This document shows, piece by piece, positions 13,032-26,944 of a stretch of DNA of 64,000 bases. How positions within the stretch are numbered: position 1 is the stretch's first letter; every line of letters begins with the position of its first letter. Source of the DNA: Porticoccaceae bacterium (GTDB lineage Bacteria; Pseudomonadota; Gammaproteobacteria; Pseudomonadales; Porticoccaceae); the NCBI GenBank assembly GCA_029250825.1, contig JAQXEN010000044.1, forward strand, positions 1-64,000. Direction: 5' to 3'. Made by a program: the position numbers and the translations under genes. The notes beneath the pieces are model-generated. The model saw only the letters and a list, made by a program, of their open reading frames with translations. It was not told the origin of the DNA and searched no databases.

Positions 13032-14132
13032 ATGAAATTTAGCCTTTCCCGTGAAGCTTTACTCAAACCCTTACAGTTGGTTGTTGGTGTTGTAGAGAGA
13101 CGCCAGACACTGCCAATCCTGTCAAATGTGCTGCTGACCCTCGACGGTTCGCGCCTGGCAGTGACAGGCACGGATCTGGAAGTTGAAATTATTGGTCATG
13201 CGGACGTAGTCACTGCAGATGAGGCGGGTGAGGTTACGGTTTCGGCGCGCAAGTTACTGGATATCTGCCGGTCGCTGCCCGAGGGTGCCAATATCAAATT
13301 CTCCAGTAGTGATGGCAAGGCACAGGTGAACAGTGGTCGCGGTCGCTTTACTCTGGCCACATTGCCAGCCAATGAATTTCCCTCTGTGGACAATGGCGAG
13401 AACAACATCCAATTTGATATTGATGCCGCGATATTGAAGAATCTAATTGATGCCACGTCCTTTGCTATGGCGCAACAGGATGTGCGTTATTACCTCAACG
13501 GAATGCTCTGGGAAGTGAGTGCCAACAAACTCCGTGCCGTAGCCACAGACGGGCATCGTATGGCCCTCTGTGATGCTGAGTGCGCCATTGAGGTGTCTGA
13601 GTTAACCAAGGCTATCCTGCCCCGTAAAGGTGTTATCGAGCTGTCCCGCTTGGTTGCTGACGAGGGTTCGGTGCGCGTGGCGATGGGTTCAAACCATATT
13701 CGCGTGGATGGCAGTGATTACTGCTTTACCTCTAAGTTGGTGGATGGGGCCTATCCAGATTACGATCGTGTACTGCCCAAGGGCGGCGATAAGTTGGTTG
13801 AAGGTAATCGCGCTGAACTCAAGCAGGCCTTTGGTCGTACAGCGATTCTATCCAATGAGAAGTATCGTGGCGTGCGTATTATGCTCTCTAACGGTGCCAT
13901 CAAAATGGTCGCCAATAACCCGGAGCAGGAAGAGGCTGAGGAAGAGGTCGGTGTTGATTATGCCGGTGATGATTTGGAGATCGGCTTCAACGTTAGCTAT
14001 CTATTGGATGTGCTTAATGTGCTCAAGGGCGACGCGGTGCGGCTGACATTGTCTGACTCCAGCAGCAGTGCTCTGGTGGAAGATGCCGCAGATGGTGCTG
14101 CAGTCTATGTTGTTATGCCTATGCGACTGTAG
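13032..14132 (+). CDS. dnaN: DNA polymerase III beta sliding clamp
   Basis: MKFSLSREALLKPLQLVVGVVERRQTLPILSNVLL; C-terminal YVVMPMRL. Confidence 0.98.
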   Translation: MKFSLSREALLKPLQLVVGVVERRQTLPILSNVLLTLDGSRLAVTGTDLEVEIIGHADVVTADEAGEVTVSARKLLDICRSLPEGANIKFSSSDGKAQVNSGRGRFTLATLPANEFPSVDNGENNIQFDIDAAILKNLIDATSFAMAQQDVRYYLNGMLWEVSANKLRAVATDGHRMALCDAECAIEVSELTKAILPRKGVIELSRLVADEGSVRVAMGSNHIRVDGSDYCFTSKLVDGAYPDYDRVLPKGGDKLVEGNRAELKQAFGRTAILSNEKYRGVRIMLSNGAIKMVANNPEQEEAEEEVGVDYAGDDLEIGFNVSYLLDVLNVLKGDAVRLTLSDSSSSALVEDAADGAAVYVVMPMRL

Positions 14133-14176
14133 AGAAGGTTGATTCGCTTCTCTATAGTGGTCGGCGCAGCTAACTA

Positions 14177-17700
<3,524 letters not shown>

Positions 17701-17754
17701 TCTGCACGCTTACTCTAAGTCACTAATCTTCAGTGATAAACAGTAGCAAGACTA

Positions 17755-17782
17755 AAAACGCCGCCCTCTGGGGCGGCGTTTT
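17755..17782 (+). terminator. Rho-independent terminator after gyrB
   Basis: AAAACGCCGCCC-TCTG-GGGCGGCGTTTT perfect 12-bp stem-loop. Confidence 0.9.
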
Positions 17783-17911
17783 CGTTTATCGGGCCTGCGG
17801 ATTATCCAAATGAGTCTTAGATTCAGTGTTCTCTGGCTTAATCGCAGCCTCTTCCCTTGCGCCATGAAACCGCTAGAGTACCTATGACTGTTAGGCCAGA
17901 GAGCTAAATGC

Positions 17912-18616
17912 CTAGAGCGCTTGAGCAATCCACCGGTGAGCCTGCTCAGTTAGCTCCCTTGGATTGCCCTCTGCAGTATCGATCGGCGCCCCAATTACCA
18001 GATTAATTGTGCCTGGGGTTTTCAGCCAGCTATTTGCCGGCCAGCAATGTCCTGCATCGTGGCGCACGGGGAGTATCTGCACTCCAGCGCTTTTGGCGAG
18101 TGCCGCGCCACTGGTCATAAAGGTCCCCACTTCAGCGCTGCGGACTCTAGTTCCCTCAGGGAAAATCACCACATTAATACCCTCAGCGAGCCTCTGTTTA
18201 CCCTGTTTTAAGACCTGACGGATAGCGCCTGCTGGGTTTGAACGCTTGATGGCAATAGCTCGCATGAAATACAGACCCCAACCAAATAGGGGGATCCAAA
18301 GCAGTTCGCGCTTTAAAATCATGCTTGCTGGGACAAAGAGATACTGGAGAAAGAAGGTTTCCCAAGTACTTTGATGGTTGCTTAAAACTACGCAGGCACT
18401 CGCTGGGATATTCTCGAGGCCGCGGACATTAATCCGAACCCCACAGGTAATCCGCAGCCAGGACATCAACAGCTTATTGCCGGTAGTGATACAGATCTGG
18501 CGGTAGCGAAAGGGAACAAACCCCACAACACAGAGCGCCAGCACCATCAATATCACCAAGACGATCAGACCACTATAGAAGCTAATCGCTCTAAGGCTTT
18601 GCCAGATTTTTACCAT
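17912..18616 (-). CDS. plsC: 1-acyl-sn-glycerol-3-phosphate acyltransferase
   Basis: VVLSNHQSTWETFF and VVIFPEGTRVRS acyltransferase motifs. Confidence 0.85.
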   Translation of the reverse strand: MVKIWQSLRAISFYSGLIVLVILMVLALCVVGFVPFRYRQICITTGNKLLMSWLRITCGVRINVRGLENIPASACVVLSNHQSTWETFFLQYLFVPASMILKRELLWIPLFGWGLYFMRAIAIKRSNPAGAIRQVLKQGKQRLAEGINVVIFPEGTRVRSAEVGTFMTSGAALAKSAGVQILPVRHDAGHCWPANSWLKTPGTINLVIGAPIDTAEGNPRELTEQAHRWIAQAL

Positions 18617-18694
18617 TCCTTTGATACCGCCATTGTTGCTCCAAAATGCTTACCTGCACCAGCCGCTCTGCACTTGCCAGCCGCTTTAGAAAGA

Positions 18695-20776
18695 TTACTT
18701 GCTGACCACTAGGTGGGAGATATCCGCAACATTTAAAAATAGCTGACGCAGACTATACAGCAGGCCTAAGCGATTATTGCGCACCGTCTCATCCTCCGCC
18801 ATAACCATTACGCCCTCAAAAAAGGCATCAACTGGATCTCGCAGCGTAGCCAGCGCCGACAGTACAGCCATGTAGTCCCGCTCAGCTACCAGGGGCACAA
18901 TAATCTTGTTTAAACGTTCGATCTCGCTGGCCAGCAGGGACTCCTGCTGCCCTTCGAAGAGTGAAGGGTCCACCTTTGAGCCAAATTCCATATCGCCCTG
19001 TTTGGCTAAAATATTCAGTACCCGCTTATTGGCTGAAGCCAGCGCTACGGCTTCAGGGGCTCGGGAGAATTGATCTACGGCCTTGACTCGGGCATCAATA
19101 TCCAGCGGATTAGACAGTTCTAACGCGGCCACCGAGGCAAATACCTCGGGTGCAATATTATCATCGCGATACCAGGATTTAAGCCGTTCGACAACATAAG
19201 TAAGCACTTGCTTACATGTGTCATCTGAGGTCTCAGTTAAGGCGAGTTGACGAGCCGCTGCGGCGATTGCCAGGTTGAGGTCCATATCGATATTACGTTC
19301 AATAATAATCCGCAAGATACCCAAGCTGGCGCGCCTCAGGGCAAAGGGATCCCTTGAACCGGAAGGCAGCTGGCCAATACTGAAGATCCCTACCAGAGTA
19401 TCTAAACGATCAGCCAGGGCCAGAGCTGCGCCAGTTGCTGAAGTGGGAATGCTATCGCCGGCAAAGCGTGGTAGATACTGTTCTAACAGGGCTTCAGCTA
19501 CCGCCTCATCTTCACCGTCATTAAGGGCGTAATAGCGGCCCATTACACCCTGCAGATCATCGAATTCACCGACCATCTCACTGACCAAATCTGACTTGCA
19601 GAGTTCTCCGGCTCGCCCAGCAGTGGCAATATCTGCACCGACAAAGGGCGCCAATACTTTGGCCAGCTCACTGACCCGGGCAGTCTTGTCATAGACGCTG
19701 CCGAGCTTGGATTGAAAGATAATTTTGCGCAGAGCCTCGCGCCGAGCCTCAAGTGTGCTCTTTAGGTCGGTATTATAGAAAAATGCCGCATCCGCAAGGC
19801 GCGGGCGAATAACCCGTTCGTTGCCATCGATAACCTGTTGTGGATCTCGGCTAACAATATTGGCCACGGTAATAAACAGAGGCAGCAGTTGATTGTCACT
19901 GTCCACCACATGGAAGTATTTCTGATGCTGAGCCATAGATGATATTAGGGCTTCAGCCGGGACATTTAAGAAGTGTTCTTCGAAACGCCCCATCAGTGGC
20001 ACTGGCCACTCATTCAGTGACGTCACCTCTTCAAGCAGATCCTCATCGATCACAGCCTGGCCATTGGCGCTCTTTGCCGCTTCAATAACACCCTGACGAA
20101 TCAATTCACGCCGCTCCGCAAAATCCACCATTACAAAGGCATTGTAGAGTGCGTCGCGATAGGCTCTAGGGGACGTAATCTGGATAGTGCCGCTGCTGTG
20201 GAAGCGATGACCGCGACTCAGATTGCTGCTGGTTAAGCCCAAAATACTGGTTTCGATGGTTTTGGCACCAAACAGCACCAGAGCCCACTGCACCGGCCGC
20301 ACAAATTCTTGACGGCTGCGTCCCCAGCGCATGGGTTTAGGGATTGGCAGTGCCCCGAGGGACTGATTGATAATGTCACCCAACAGTGACTCGGTATTGC
20401 TGCCTACCAGAGTTTGGCGCACGCAGAGCTTATCCTGCTGGCCATCGTTTTCGATGAGCTCGGATAAGGCTGCAACCTCAAGGCCATTTTTTCGCGCAAA
20501 GGCCTCGGCCGCCTTGGTTGGAGCGCCATCTGCCCCAAAGGCTACTTTGGAAGGCGGTCCCCAACTAACTACATCCTGATCCGGAGTCTGCTCCGCGAGA
20601 TCGGTAATCAATACCGCTAGGCGACGTGGCGCCGCATAGGCGGTCATGGCAGAAAAGCCTAACTGCTGATCTTTTAACCGCTGAGTGATACCTTCCGCGA
20701 AGGTCTCTGACAGCTGGCGCAATACTTTCGGTGGCAGTTCTTCGGTGCCAATCTCAACTAAAAAATCTTTGCTCAC
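18695..20776 (-). CDS. glyS: Glycyl-tRNA synthetase beta subunit
   Basis: [42 protein letters not shown]; paired with glyQ. Confidence 0.98.
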   Translation of the reverse strand: MSKDFLVEIGTEELPPKVLRQLSETFAEGITQRLKDQQLGFSAMTAYAAPRRLAVLITDLAEQTPDQDVVSWGPPSKVAFGADGAPTKAAEAFARKNGLEVAALSELIENDGQQDKLCVRQTLVGSNTESLLGDIINQSLGALPIPKPMRWGRSRQEFVRPVQWALVLFGAKTIETSILGLTSSNLSRGHRFHSSGTIQITSPRAYRDALYNAFVMVDFAERRELIRQGVIEAAKSANGQAVIDEDLLEEVTSLNEWPVPLMGRFEEHFLNVPAEALISSMAQHQKYFHVVDSDNQLLPLFITVANIVSRDPQQVIDGNERVIRPRLADAAFFYNTDLKSTLEARREALRKIIFQSKLGSVYDKTARVSELAKVLAPFVGADIATAGRAGELCKSDLVSEMVGEFDDLQGVMGRYYALNDGEDEAVAEALLEQYLPRFAGDSIPTSATGAALALADRLDTLVGIFSIGQLPSGSRDPFALRRASLGILRIIIERNIDMDLNLAIAAAARQLALTETSDDTCKQVLTYVVERLKSWYRDDNIAPEVFASVAALELSNPLDIDARVKAVDQFSRAPEAVALASANKRVLNILAKQGDMEFGSKVDPSLFEGQQESLLASEIERLNKIIVPLVAERDYMAVLSALATLRDPVDAFFEGVMVMAEDETVRNNRLGLLYSLRQLFLNVADISHLVVSK

Positions 20777-21771
20777 TTGGCTGCTCCCGCTTTATCCGCT
20801 CGTTCCTGCTTCGCCTGCTGTTGGGCTTTTTCCTTGGCCACTCTGGCCATAACTTCATCGGCAAGATCCTTATCGGCAAGAGGGAAACCCAGGGCCAGGC
20901 GAGAATCGAAATAGCCTTGAGCTACAGTGCGAGCCAGTGTGCGCACGCGCAAAATATAGCGCTGACGCTCAGTAACAGATATGGCATGACGGGCATCTAG
21001 CAGATTAAAGGCGTGGGAGGCTTTCATCACCATTTCGTAGGCGGGCAGTGGCAAGCCACTCTCGGCGAGAGAGATACTGTCTTTTTCACACTGATCAAAC
21101 TGCGCAAATAGCGCGTCCACATCCGCGTGTTCAAAGTTATAGGTCGACATTTCCACTTCGTTTTGGTGGAACACATCGCCGTAGGTCACATCCCCCTGAG
21201 GGCCATGTGCCCAGATCAAATCATAAATACTGTCGACACCCTGCAGATACATGGCAATACGCTCTAAACCATAGGCTATCTCACCAGTCACGGGGAAGCA
21301 CTCTAGCCCGCCTGCCTGCTGGAAATAGGTGAACTGCGTAATCTCCATGCCATTTAGCCAAACTTCCCAGCCGATACCCCAGGCTCCCAGTGTTGGCGAC
21401 TCCCAGTTATCTTCAACAAAGCGCACATCGTGCACCTCAGTGTCGATACCTAGAGAGCGCAAGGAGCCAAGATAGAGTTCCTGAAAATCACTGGGGGAAG
21501 GTTTCATCGCCACCTGAAATTGGTAGTAATGCTGCAATCGATTAGGGTTTTCGCCATAGCGACCATCCGTGGGACGGCGACAGCCCTGTACATAGGCACT
21601 GTTCCAGTTTTCCGGGCCAATGGCACGCAAAAAGGTCGCCGGATGAAAGGTGCCAGCACCCACTTCCATATCCAGTGGCTGAAGTACCACACAACCCTGG
21701 TCAGCCCAGTATTGTTGCAGTCTGATTATTAGCGCCTGAAATGTATCAGGAGGCGTGCCGACATTGTTCAA
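20773..21771 (-). CDS. glyQ: Glycyl-tRNA synthetase alpha subunit
   Basis: [45 protein letters not shown]. Confidence 0.98.
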   Translation of the reverse strand: MNNVGTPPDTFQALIIRLQQYWADQGCVVLQPLDMEVGAGTFHPATFLRAIGPENWNSAYVQGCRRPTDGRYGENPNRLQHYYQFQVAMKPSPSDFQELYLGSLRSLGIDTEVHDVRFVEDNWESPTLGAWGIGWEVWLNGMEITQFTYFQQAGGLECFPVTGEIAYGLERIAMYLQGVDSIYDLIWAHGPQGDVTYGDVFHQNEVEMSTYNFEHADVDALFAQFDQCEKDSISLAESGLPLPAYEMVMKASHAFNLLDARHAISVTERQRYILRVRTLARTVAQGYFDSRLALGFPLADKDLADEVMARVAKEKAQQQAKQERADKAGAAK

Positions 21772-21993
21772 GGTGGATACCTGCGGATGTGAGAAACAGT
21801 TAAAAGGGTATTTTTATAGAGAATGGGCAATTATAGGGCGGCAGCCCAATAAAGAAAGGCCGGAAGGGCGCTAAAGCGTCAATTAAAGTCACCGAATTCT
21901 AAACAGATATGGATATAATACCCGCCACTAACGCGACTACAGGACTAACCTGTACGAGACGCACGGCTTAATTATCCGAAGGAAGGGGTCTTC

Positions 21994-22890
21994 ATGGTAC
22001 ATGTACGACACGGCGAAAAGGTTCGCAAAGCAGTATTTCCAGTCGCCGGTATGGGCACACGTTTTTTGCCCGCAACCAAGGCTAATCCGAAAGAGATGTT
22101 GCCGGTTGTGGATAAACCTTTAATCCAGTATGCGGTTGAAGAAGCAGTGGAAGCCGGGATCACCGAGATGATTTTTATCACCGGTCGCAACAAGCGCAGC
22201 ATCGCCGATCACTTTGACAAAGCCTACGAGTTGGAACACGAACTTGAAAAGCGCAACAAAACCAAGCTTCTGGACATTGCCCAAAATATTGTGCCCAAAG
22301 GTGTCAGCTGCACCTATATTCGCCAGAATGAGGCTCTGGGCCTCGGCCATGCGGTACTCACCGCCGCTCATCTTATTGGCGATGAGCCCTTTGCGGTAAT
22401 TCTTGCGGACGACCTGATTCACGGAGAGCAGGGCGCAGTGCAGCAGATGGTGCAGCAATATGAGTTTTACAAAAGCTCAGTGATTGCAGTGCAAAAAGTC
22501 CCTGGCCCAGATATTTCAAACTATGGCGTGATCAGTGGTCAGCGACAGGCCGACCGGGTTCATCTGTTAGATAAAATTGTGGAAAAACCGGCCTTTGAAG
22601 ATGCACCCTCAGATATGGGTGTCACCGGCCGCTATATTTTCACCCCACAAATTTTTAAACACCTGGCCAACTTAACCCCAGGCGCCGGCGGCGAGTTCCA
22701 GCTTACCGATGCGATCCAGACGCTGCTCACTGAAGAGCAGGTTTTGGCTTATGAATACTCTGGAACAAGATATGACTGTGGTAGCAAGATGGGCCTGCTC
22801 AAAGCCAATATCGAATTGGGTCTGTTACACGGCGAGATTGGCGCAGACCTGCGCGCCTATCTGCAGGACGAACTGATGGAAAAGCTCTAA
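21994..22890 (+). CDS. galU: UTP-glucose-1-phosphate uridylyltransferase
   Basis: KAVFPVAGMGTRFLPATKANPKEMLPVVDKPLIQYAVEEA. Confidence 0.97.
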   Translation: MVHVRHGEKVRKAVFPVAGMGTRFLPATKANPKEMLPVVDKPLIQYAVEEAVEAGITEMIFITGRNKRSIADHFDKAYELEHELEKRNKTKLLDIAQNIVPKGVSCTYIRQNEALGLGHAVLTAAHLIGDEPFAVILADDLIHGEQGAVQQMVQQYEFYKSSVIAVQKVPGPDISNYGVISGQRQADRVHLLDKIVEKPAFEDAPSDMGVTGRYIFTPQIFKHLANLTPGAGGEFQLTDAIQTLLTEEQVLAYEYSGTRYDCGSKMGLLKANIELGLLHGEIGADLRAYLQDELMEKL

Positions 22891-22998
22891 TTGCCAGAGC
22901 ACTTTATACAGCAGCTTTATTCAACAGCCTTACTCAAAAAGAAGTCCTGACAGGGGCCACAACCAGCTCGACACGCGGCGGGAGGTTAGGTAACAGCA

Positions 22999-23880
22999 AT
23001 GAAAAATACTATTCTAGTGCTCCTGTTGCGCAGCTTTGCCTTTCTGCCTCTGAGCCTCAGTCGCGCCCTTGGCCGTGGCGTTGGCGCTTTGATCTACGCA
23101 CTCAAGCTCACCCCAGTGCGAGTCGCCCGGGTCAATCTGCGGCTCTGCTATCCGCAACTTAGCGCCGCCGCAATAGAACAGCTCTGCCGGCAGCGCATGT
23201 TGCAGCTCGGTCAGGCGTTTTTTGAAACCCCTCGGGTCTGGAGCAATTCCAATAGCTGGCTAGAAAGCAAAATACTCTCCGTAGAGGGCCTAGGCCTGTT
23301 GCAAGAATCTCTGGCCGCTGATCCCGGCACACTGATTATTGTTCCCCACCAGGGCAATTGGGAAGTAATTGGCCTGTGGCTATCCCCACAAACCAAGATG
23401 ACGTCTCTCTATGAGCCGCCGAAAATAGCCCCGCTGGGACGCTGGATAAAATCTTCCCGGGAAAAGTCTGGCGCCACTCTGGTGCCCACCGATGTGCGTG
23501 GCGTTGCTGGCCTGATCAAAGCCCTGAAGCGCGGCGAGACCACCGCGATTCTGCCGGATCAGCAGCCAAACACTAATAGCGGCATTGTGGTGCCGTTTAT
23601 GGGCGTGCCGGTGCCCACTATGACGCTGGTTACCAACCTGATCAATCGTTCTGCTAGTCGTGCATTGTTAGCCACCGCGCTACGTGAACCCGGCGGTTGG
23701 CGGCTGCACTTTTTGCCCGTCAGCGAAGCTCTCTATAGCGAAGATCAAACTACCGCGGTCAGTGCATTAAACAGCGATGTGGCGCGGATTGTGGCTTTGG
23801 CACCTGAACAGTACCAGTGGGAATACAAACGCTTTCGCGTGCAGCCCGACGGCCGTGATATCTATGCCAAAAAACCCTAA
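22999..23880 (+). CDS. Lipid A biosynthesis lauroyl/myristoyl acyltransferase family (LpxL/HtrB-like)
   Basis: HQGNWEVIGLW HX4E motif; ALKRGETTAILPDQQP. Confidence 0.88.
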   Translation: MKNTILVLLLRSFAFLPLSLSRALGRGVGALIYALKLTPVRVARVNLRLCYPQLSAAAIEQLCRQRMLQLGQAFFETPRVWSNSNSWLESKILSVEGLGLLQESLAADPGTLIIVPHQGNWEVIGLWLSPQTKMTSLYEPPKIAPLGRWIKSSREKSGATLVPTDVRGVAGLIKALKRGETTAILPDQQPNTNSGIVVPFMGVPVPTMTLVTNLINRSASRALLATALREPGGWRLHFLPVSEALYSEDQTTAVSALNSDVARIVALAPEQYQWEYKRFRVQPDGRDIYAKKP

Positions 23881-24448
23881 CAGCCCCCAGCCAAAAGCCT
23901 CAGTGCATTTTTCTGACCGAGCTATCTGGTGTCAATCCACCGCTGCCAGTGGCACCAGAGTGTCACCTTTTTGGCGCGACTGGTTGCTGGATCAGGGATC
24001 CCTTACTGAGCGTCTGATCGCCGTCAGCGGCGGTGAATTTAGCGTTCGAGTGTTGAGCCAGTCACTGCAGCGACCGAGCCTATCCGAACGTCGCGCACTG
24101 TCCCTGCCTGAACATCGTTTGGCTCTGGTGCGGGAAGTCATATTGAGCGGCGCTGGAGTGCCCTGGGTATTTGCTCGCAGTGTAATTCCGCTGCAAACCC
24201 TTACTGGCCGTTTGCGCAGATTGCGCCACCTCGATAGTCGACCACTGGGAGCACTGTTATTTAGTGACCCGACTATGAGTCGCGAGCCGCTGCAGTGGGC
24301 CTGTATAGACTCCAATAGCCAGTCCTTGTCGCCACAGATGGCGTCTCTAAATCAACCGGTCTGGGGTCGTCGCTCGGTGTTTAAGCTGTCGGCCAAGCCA
24401 CTCTTAGTCTGCGAAGTCTTCTTACCGAGTTTCTTACCCTATGACTAA
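23864..24448 (+). CDS. ubiC: Chorismate lyase
   Basis: Start moved to ATG 23864; VREVILSGAGVPWVFARSVIP is typical UbiC; directly upstream of ubiA. Confidence 0.85.
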   Translation: MPKNPNSPQPKASVHFSDRAIWCQSTAASGTRVSPFWRDWLLDQGSLTERLIAVSGGEFSVRVLSQSLQRPSLSERRALSLPEHRLALVREVILSGAGVPWVFARSVIPLQTLTGRLRRLRHLDSRPLGALLFSDPTMSREPLQWACIDSNSQSLSPQMASLNQPVWGRRSVFKLSAKPLLVCEVFLPSFLPYD

Positions 24449-25355
24449 TTCCTCTTCACCCCAGCCCTCATCACCCCAACCCCCAGCGCCCGAGTCTTCA
24501 AGGGCAGCCCATCCCTGGCTGCGGCTGATGCGCCTCGACAAGCCCATCGGCACCTATCTGCTGCTGTGGCCGACTCTCTGGGCGCTGTGGTTCGCCAGTG
24601 CCGGTCGGCCCAGCGTTGCAAACCTGTTGATATTTTGTCTCGGGGTTATCGTGATGCGTGCCGCCGGCTGTGTGATCAATGATTACGCCGATCGCCATGT
24701 TGACGGTGATGTGGAGCGCACCCGCTTGCGGCCACTACCCTCCGGCGAAGTCCGCCCGAGCACCGCACTGGCGCTGTTTTTCGCACTGCTGTTGATTGCT
24801 CTGGTACTGGTGCTCTTAACCAATAAGCTAACCATCATGTTGGCCTTTGGCGGCGCGGCGGCTGCGACGCTCTATCCGTTTTTAAAGCGCTTCACCCACT
24901 GGCCACAGTTAGGACTGGGTATCGCCTGGGCCTGGTCCACACCTATGGCCTTTGCCGCCCATAACAATACTCTGGCGCCGCAACTCTGGGTAATCTTTGC
25001 CGCGGTGACCTTTTGGACCATCGCCTTTGACACCTACTACGCCATGGTTGATCGTGAAGATGATCTGCTGATTGGCATTAAATCCACAGCCATATTATTT
25101 GGCCGCTACGACCTGCTGATTATTGCTCTGCTGCAACTTGCGGTGTTATTGCTGATGGGGGTAGCGGGTGTTCTGTTTGGCCGTGGACCCATGTATTTCT
25201 CGGCCCTTGCCGTGGCGGCGGCCTATTTTATTAATCAGCATCTGGTTAGTCGCGGACGTGATCGGGAAGCCTGTTTTAAGGCCTTCCTGAGTAATCATCG
25301 GGTCGGTATGGTGATTTTTATCGGTCTAGCCGCGGACTATATGATCAATCCTTGA
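24441..25355 (+). CDS. ubiA: 4-hydroxybenzoate octaprenyltransferase
   Basis: LMRLDKPIGTYLLLWPTLWALW; CVINDYADRHVDGDVERTRLRPLPSG. Confidence 0.97.
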   Translation: MTNSSSPQPSSPQPPAPESSRAAHPWLRLMRLDKPIGTYLLLWPTLWALWFASAGRPSVANLLIFCLGVIVMRAAGCVINDYADRHVDGDVERTRLRPLPSGEVRPSTALALFFALLLIALVLVLLTNKLTIMLAFGGAAAATLYPFLKRFTHWPQLGLGIAWAWSTPMAFAAHNNTLAPQLWVIFAAVTFWTIAFDTYYAMVDREDDLLIGIKSTAILFGRYDLLIIALLQLAVLLLMGVAGVLFGRGPMYFSALAVAAAYFINQHLVSRGRDREACFKAFLSNHRVGMVIFIGLAADYMINP

Positions 25356-25408
25356 GCCAGTACCCATAGCCTTTAATCTCAGCTAAATTTTTGCCAAAGC
25401 CCTCAATC

Positions 25409-26011
25409 TCAGCTGATTTTTTGCCAAATCAGCAGCCGGTTATTGGCCGGCATGGCGTGGTCATCAAGCAGGATTAGATTGGCTTCTAAGGCCAGTTGGT
25501 TGATTGCAGAAAACTCCCTAATCCCGCGATGAGCAACCTGCTCACGCAATCGCAGATCAAACAATCGGTTGCTCTCGGAGGTAAACTCCCCAGCGTATTT
25601 CATCGGCCCATAGAGACAAAAAAGGCCATTGGCCTGCAGGCTCGATGCCACTCGCCTAAACATCGACTGAACTTCATGCCAAGCCATAATATGAGCGGTA
25701 TTGGCGCTATAAATGGCATCAAAGTCGCTGTCGGGCCAGTCGTCCTGGCTGACATTGAGGCAGATGGGTGGGCGCAGATTGGCAGAGGGATAGTCATGGA
25801 TCCACTGCAAAATTGCCCGATGGTTTTCAACCAGATCGCTGGTTTGCCAGATCAGGTGGGGCAACTTATTGGCAAACCACACCGCGTGTTGACCGGTGCC
25901 AGAACCAATTTCCAGCAGATGAGTTTTATCTTGTAGCAGGGGCGCCAGCAGGCTAAAGATCGGCGCCTTGTTGTTCTCGCAGGCTTGGGAGAACGCTTTA
26001 TCCTGATAAAT
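25409..26011 (-). CDS. DUF938-family SAM-dependent methyltransferase, apparent AUU start
   Basis: Frame upstream of the track ORF reads (I)YQDKAFSQACENNKAPIFSLLAPLLQDKTHLLEIGSGTGQHAVWFANK; SAM motif I lies upstream of the GTG called by the track; no ATG/GTG/TTG between the in-frame TAA (26044) and the motif. Confidence 0.7.
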   Translation of the reverse strand: MYQDKAFSQACENNKAPIFSLLAPLLQDKTHLLEIGSGTGQHAVWFANKLPHLIWQTSDLVENHRAILQWIHDYPSANLRPPICLNVSQDDWPDSDFDAIYSANTAHIMAWHEVQSMFRRVASSLQANGLFCLYGPMKYAGEFTSESNRLFDLRLREQVAHRGIREFSAINQLALEANLILLDDHAMPANNRLLIWQKIS

Positions 26012-26067
26012 AACGACTGCTCCTGCTGGCTTTGCTGTGATTTAGTGGGGGGGCAATGCTCGGCGTA

Positions 26068-26823
26068 TTAGCCGCGCAAGAACACCGGCGCATCCGCTTC
26101 ACTCAGGGCCGCATTGTACTGATAGCCATCGCTATCAAACTGATTGAGCTGCTCGACCTCAGTAATCCGGTTTTGGATAATATAGCGACTCATCAAGCCC
26201 CGGGCTTTTTTCGCATAAAAGCTGATAATTTTGTACTTATCGTCTTTCTTGTCCATAAACACTGGTGTCACTATACGTGCTGCGATAGCTTTTTTGTGCA
26301 CCGATTTAAAGTACTCATTAGAGGCCAGATTCACCAGCACCGAGGACTCCACTCGATTTAACTCGTCAGTGATAACATCCCCCCAAAATTGATAGAGATC
26401 CTTGCCCCGGGCATTGGCAAACTTGGTGCCCATCTCGAGGCGATAGGCCTGCATCAGGTCGAGAGGGCGCAGCACACCGTAGAGGCCGGAGAGGATTCGC
26501 AGGTGATCCTGAGCCCAGTGCAGATCCTCGACGCTGAGATTGTCAGCATCTAGGCCCTGATAGACATCACCCTTAAACGCCAGCACTGCTGCCTTGGCAT
26601 TCTCCTTATTAAACGGTGTTTGCCACTCCTGAAAGCGTTCATAATTGAGCGCGCCAAGCTTATCGCTAAGGCTCATTAAGCTAGACACATCCTGGGGTGC
26701 CAGTGCCTTTAAGCCCTTCGAAAGCTCCTCGGCATGATCTAACAATGCTGGTTGCGATAGCAGAGGTGCTTCAATAGAGCTTGAATAGTCGAGTTTTTTT
26801 GCCGGAGAAATAACAACTAACAT
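26068..26823 (-). CDS. yaaA: YaaA/DUF328 family peroxide stress protein
   Basis: MLVVISPAKKLDY start, LSGLYGVLRPLDLMQAYRLEMGTK. Confidence 0.95.
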   Translation of the reverse strand: MLVVISPAKKLDYSSSIEAPLLSQPALLDHAEELSKGLKALAPQDVSSLMSLSDKLGALNYERFQEWQTPFNKENAKAAVLAFKGDVYQGLDADNLSVEDLHWAQDHLRILSGLYGVLRPLDLMQAYRLEMGTKFANARGKDLYQFWGDVITDELNRVESSVLVNLASNEYFKSVHKKAIAARIVTPVFMDKKDDKYKIISFYAKKARGLMSRYIIQNRITEVEQLNQFDSDGYQYNAALSEADAPVFLRG

Positions 26824-26944
26824 AAGTAAACTGCGCCGTTTAGTAGAAATTAGCTAGAATTATAAGTGCTATTATATCAACTTGCGTGAAGCGCGCGAGG
26901 CTCTATTTTTTAGCGCTATTTTTGATTTATCGACAGGGAAAAAA

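Noticed and set aside
18300-18420. PlsC motif HQSTWE (HX4E instead of HX4D)
   Set aside because: I recall the NHQSTWE(T/A)F variant as common in PlsC homologs of Proteobacteria; ordinary.
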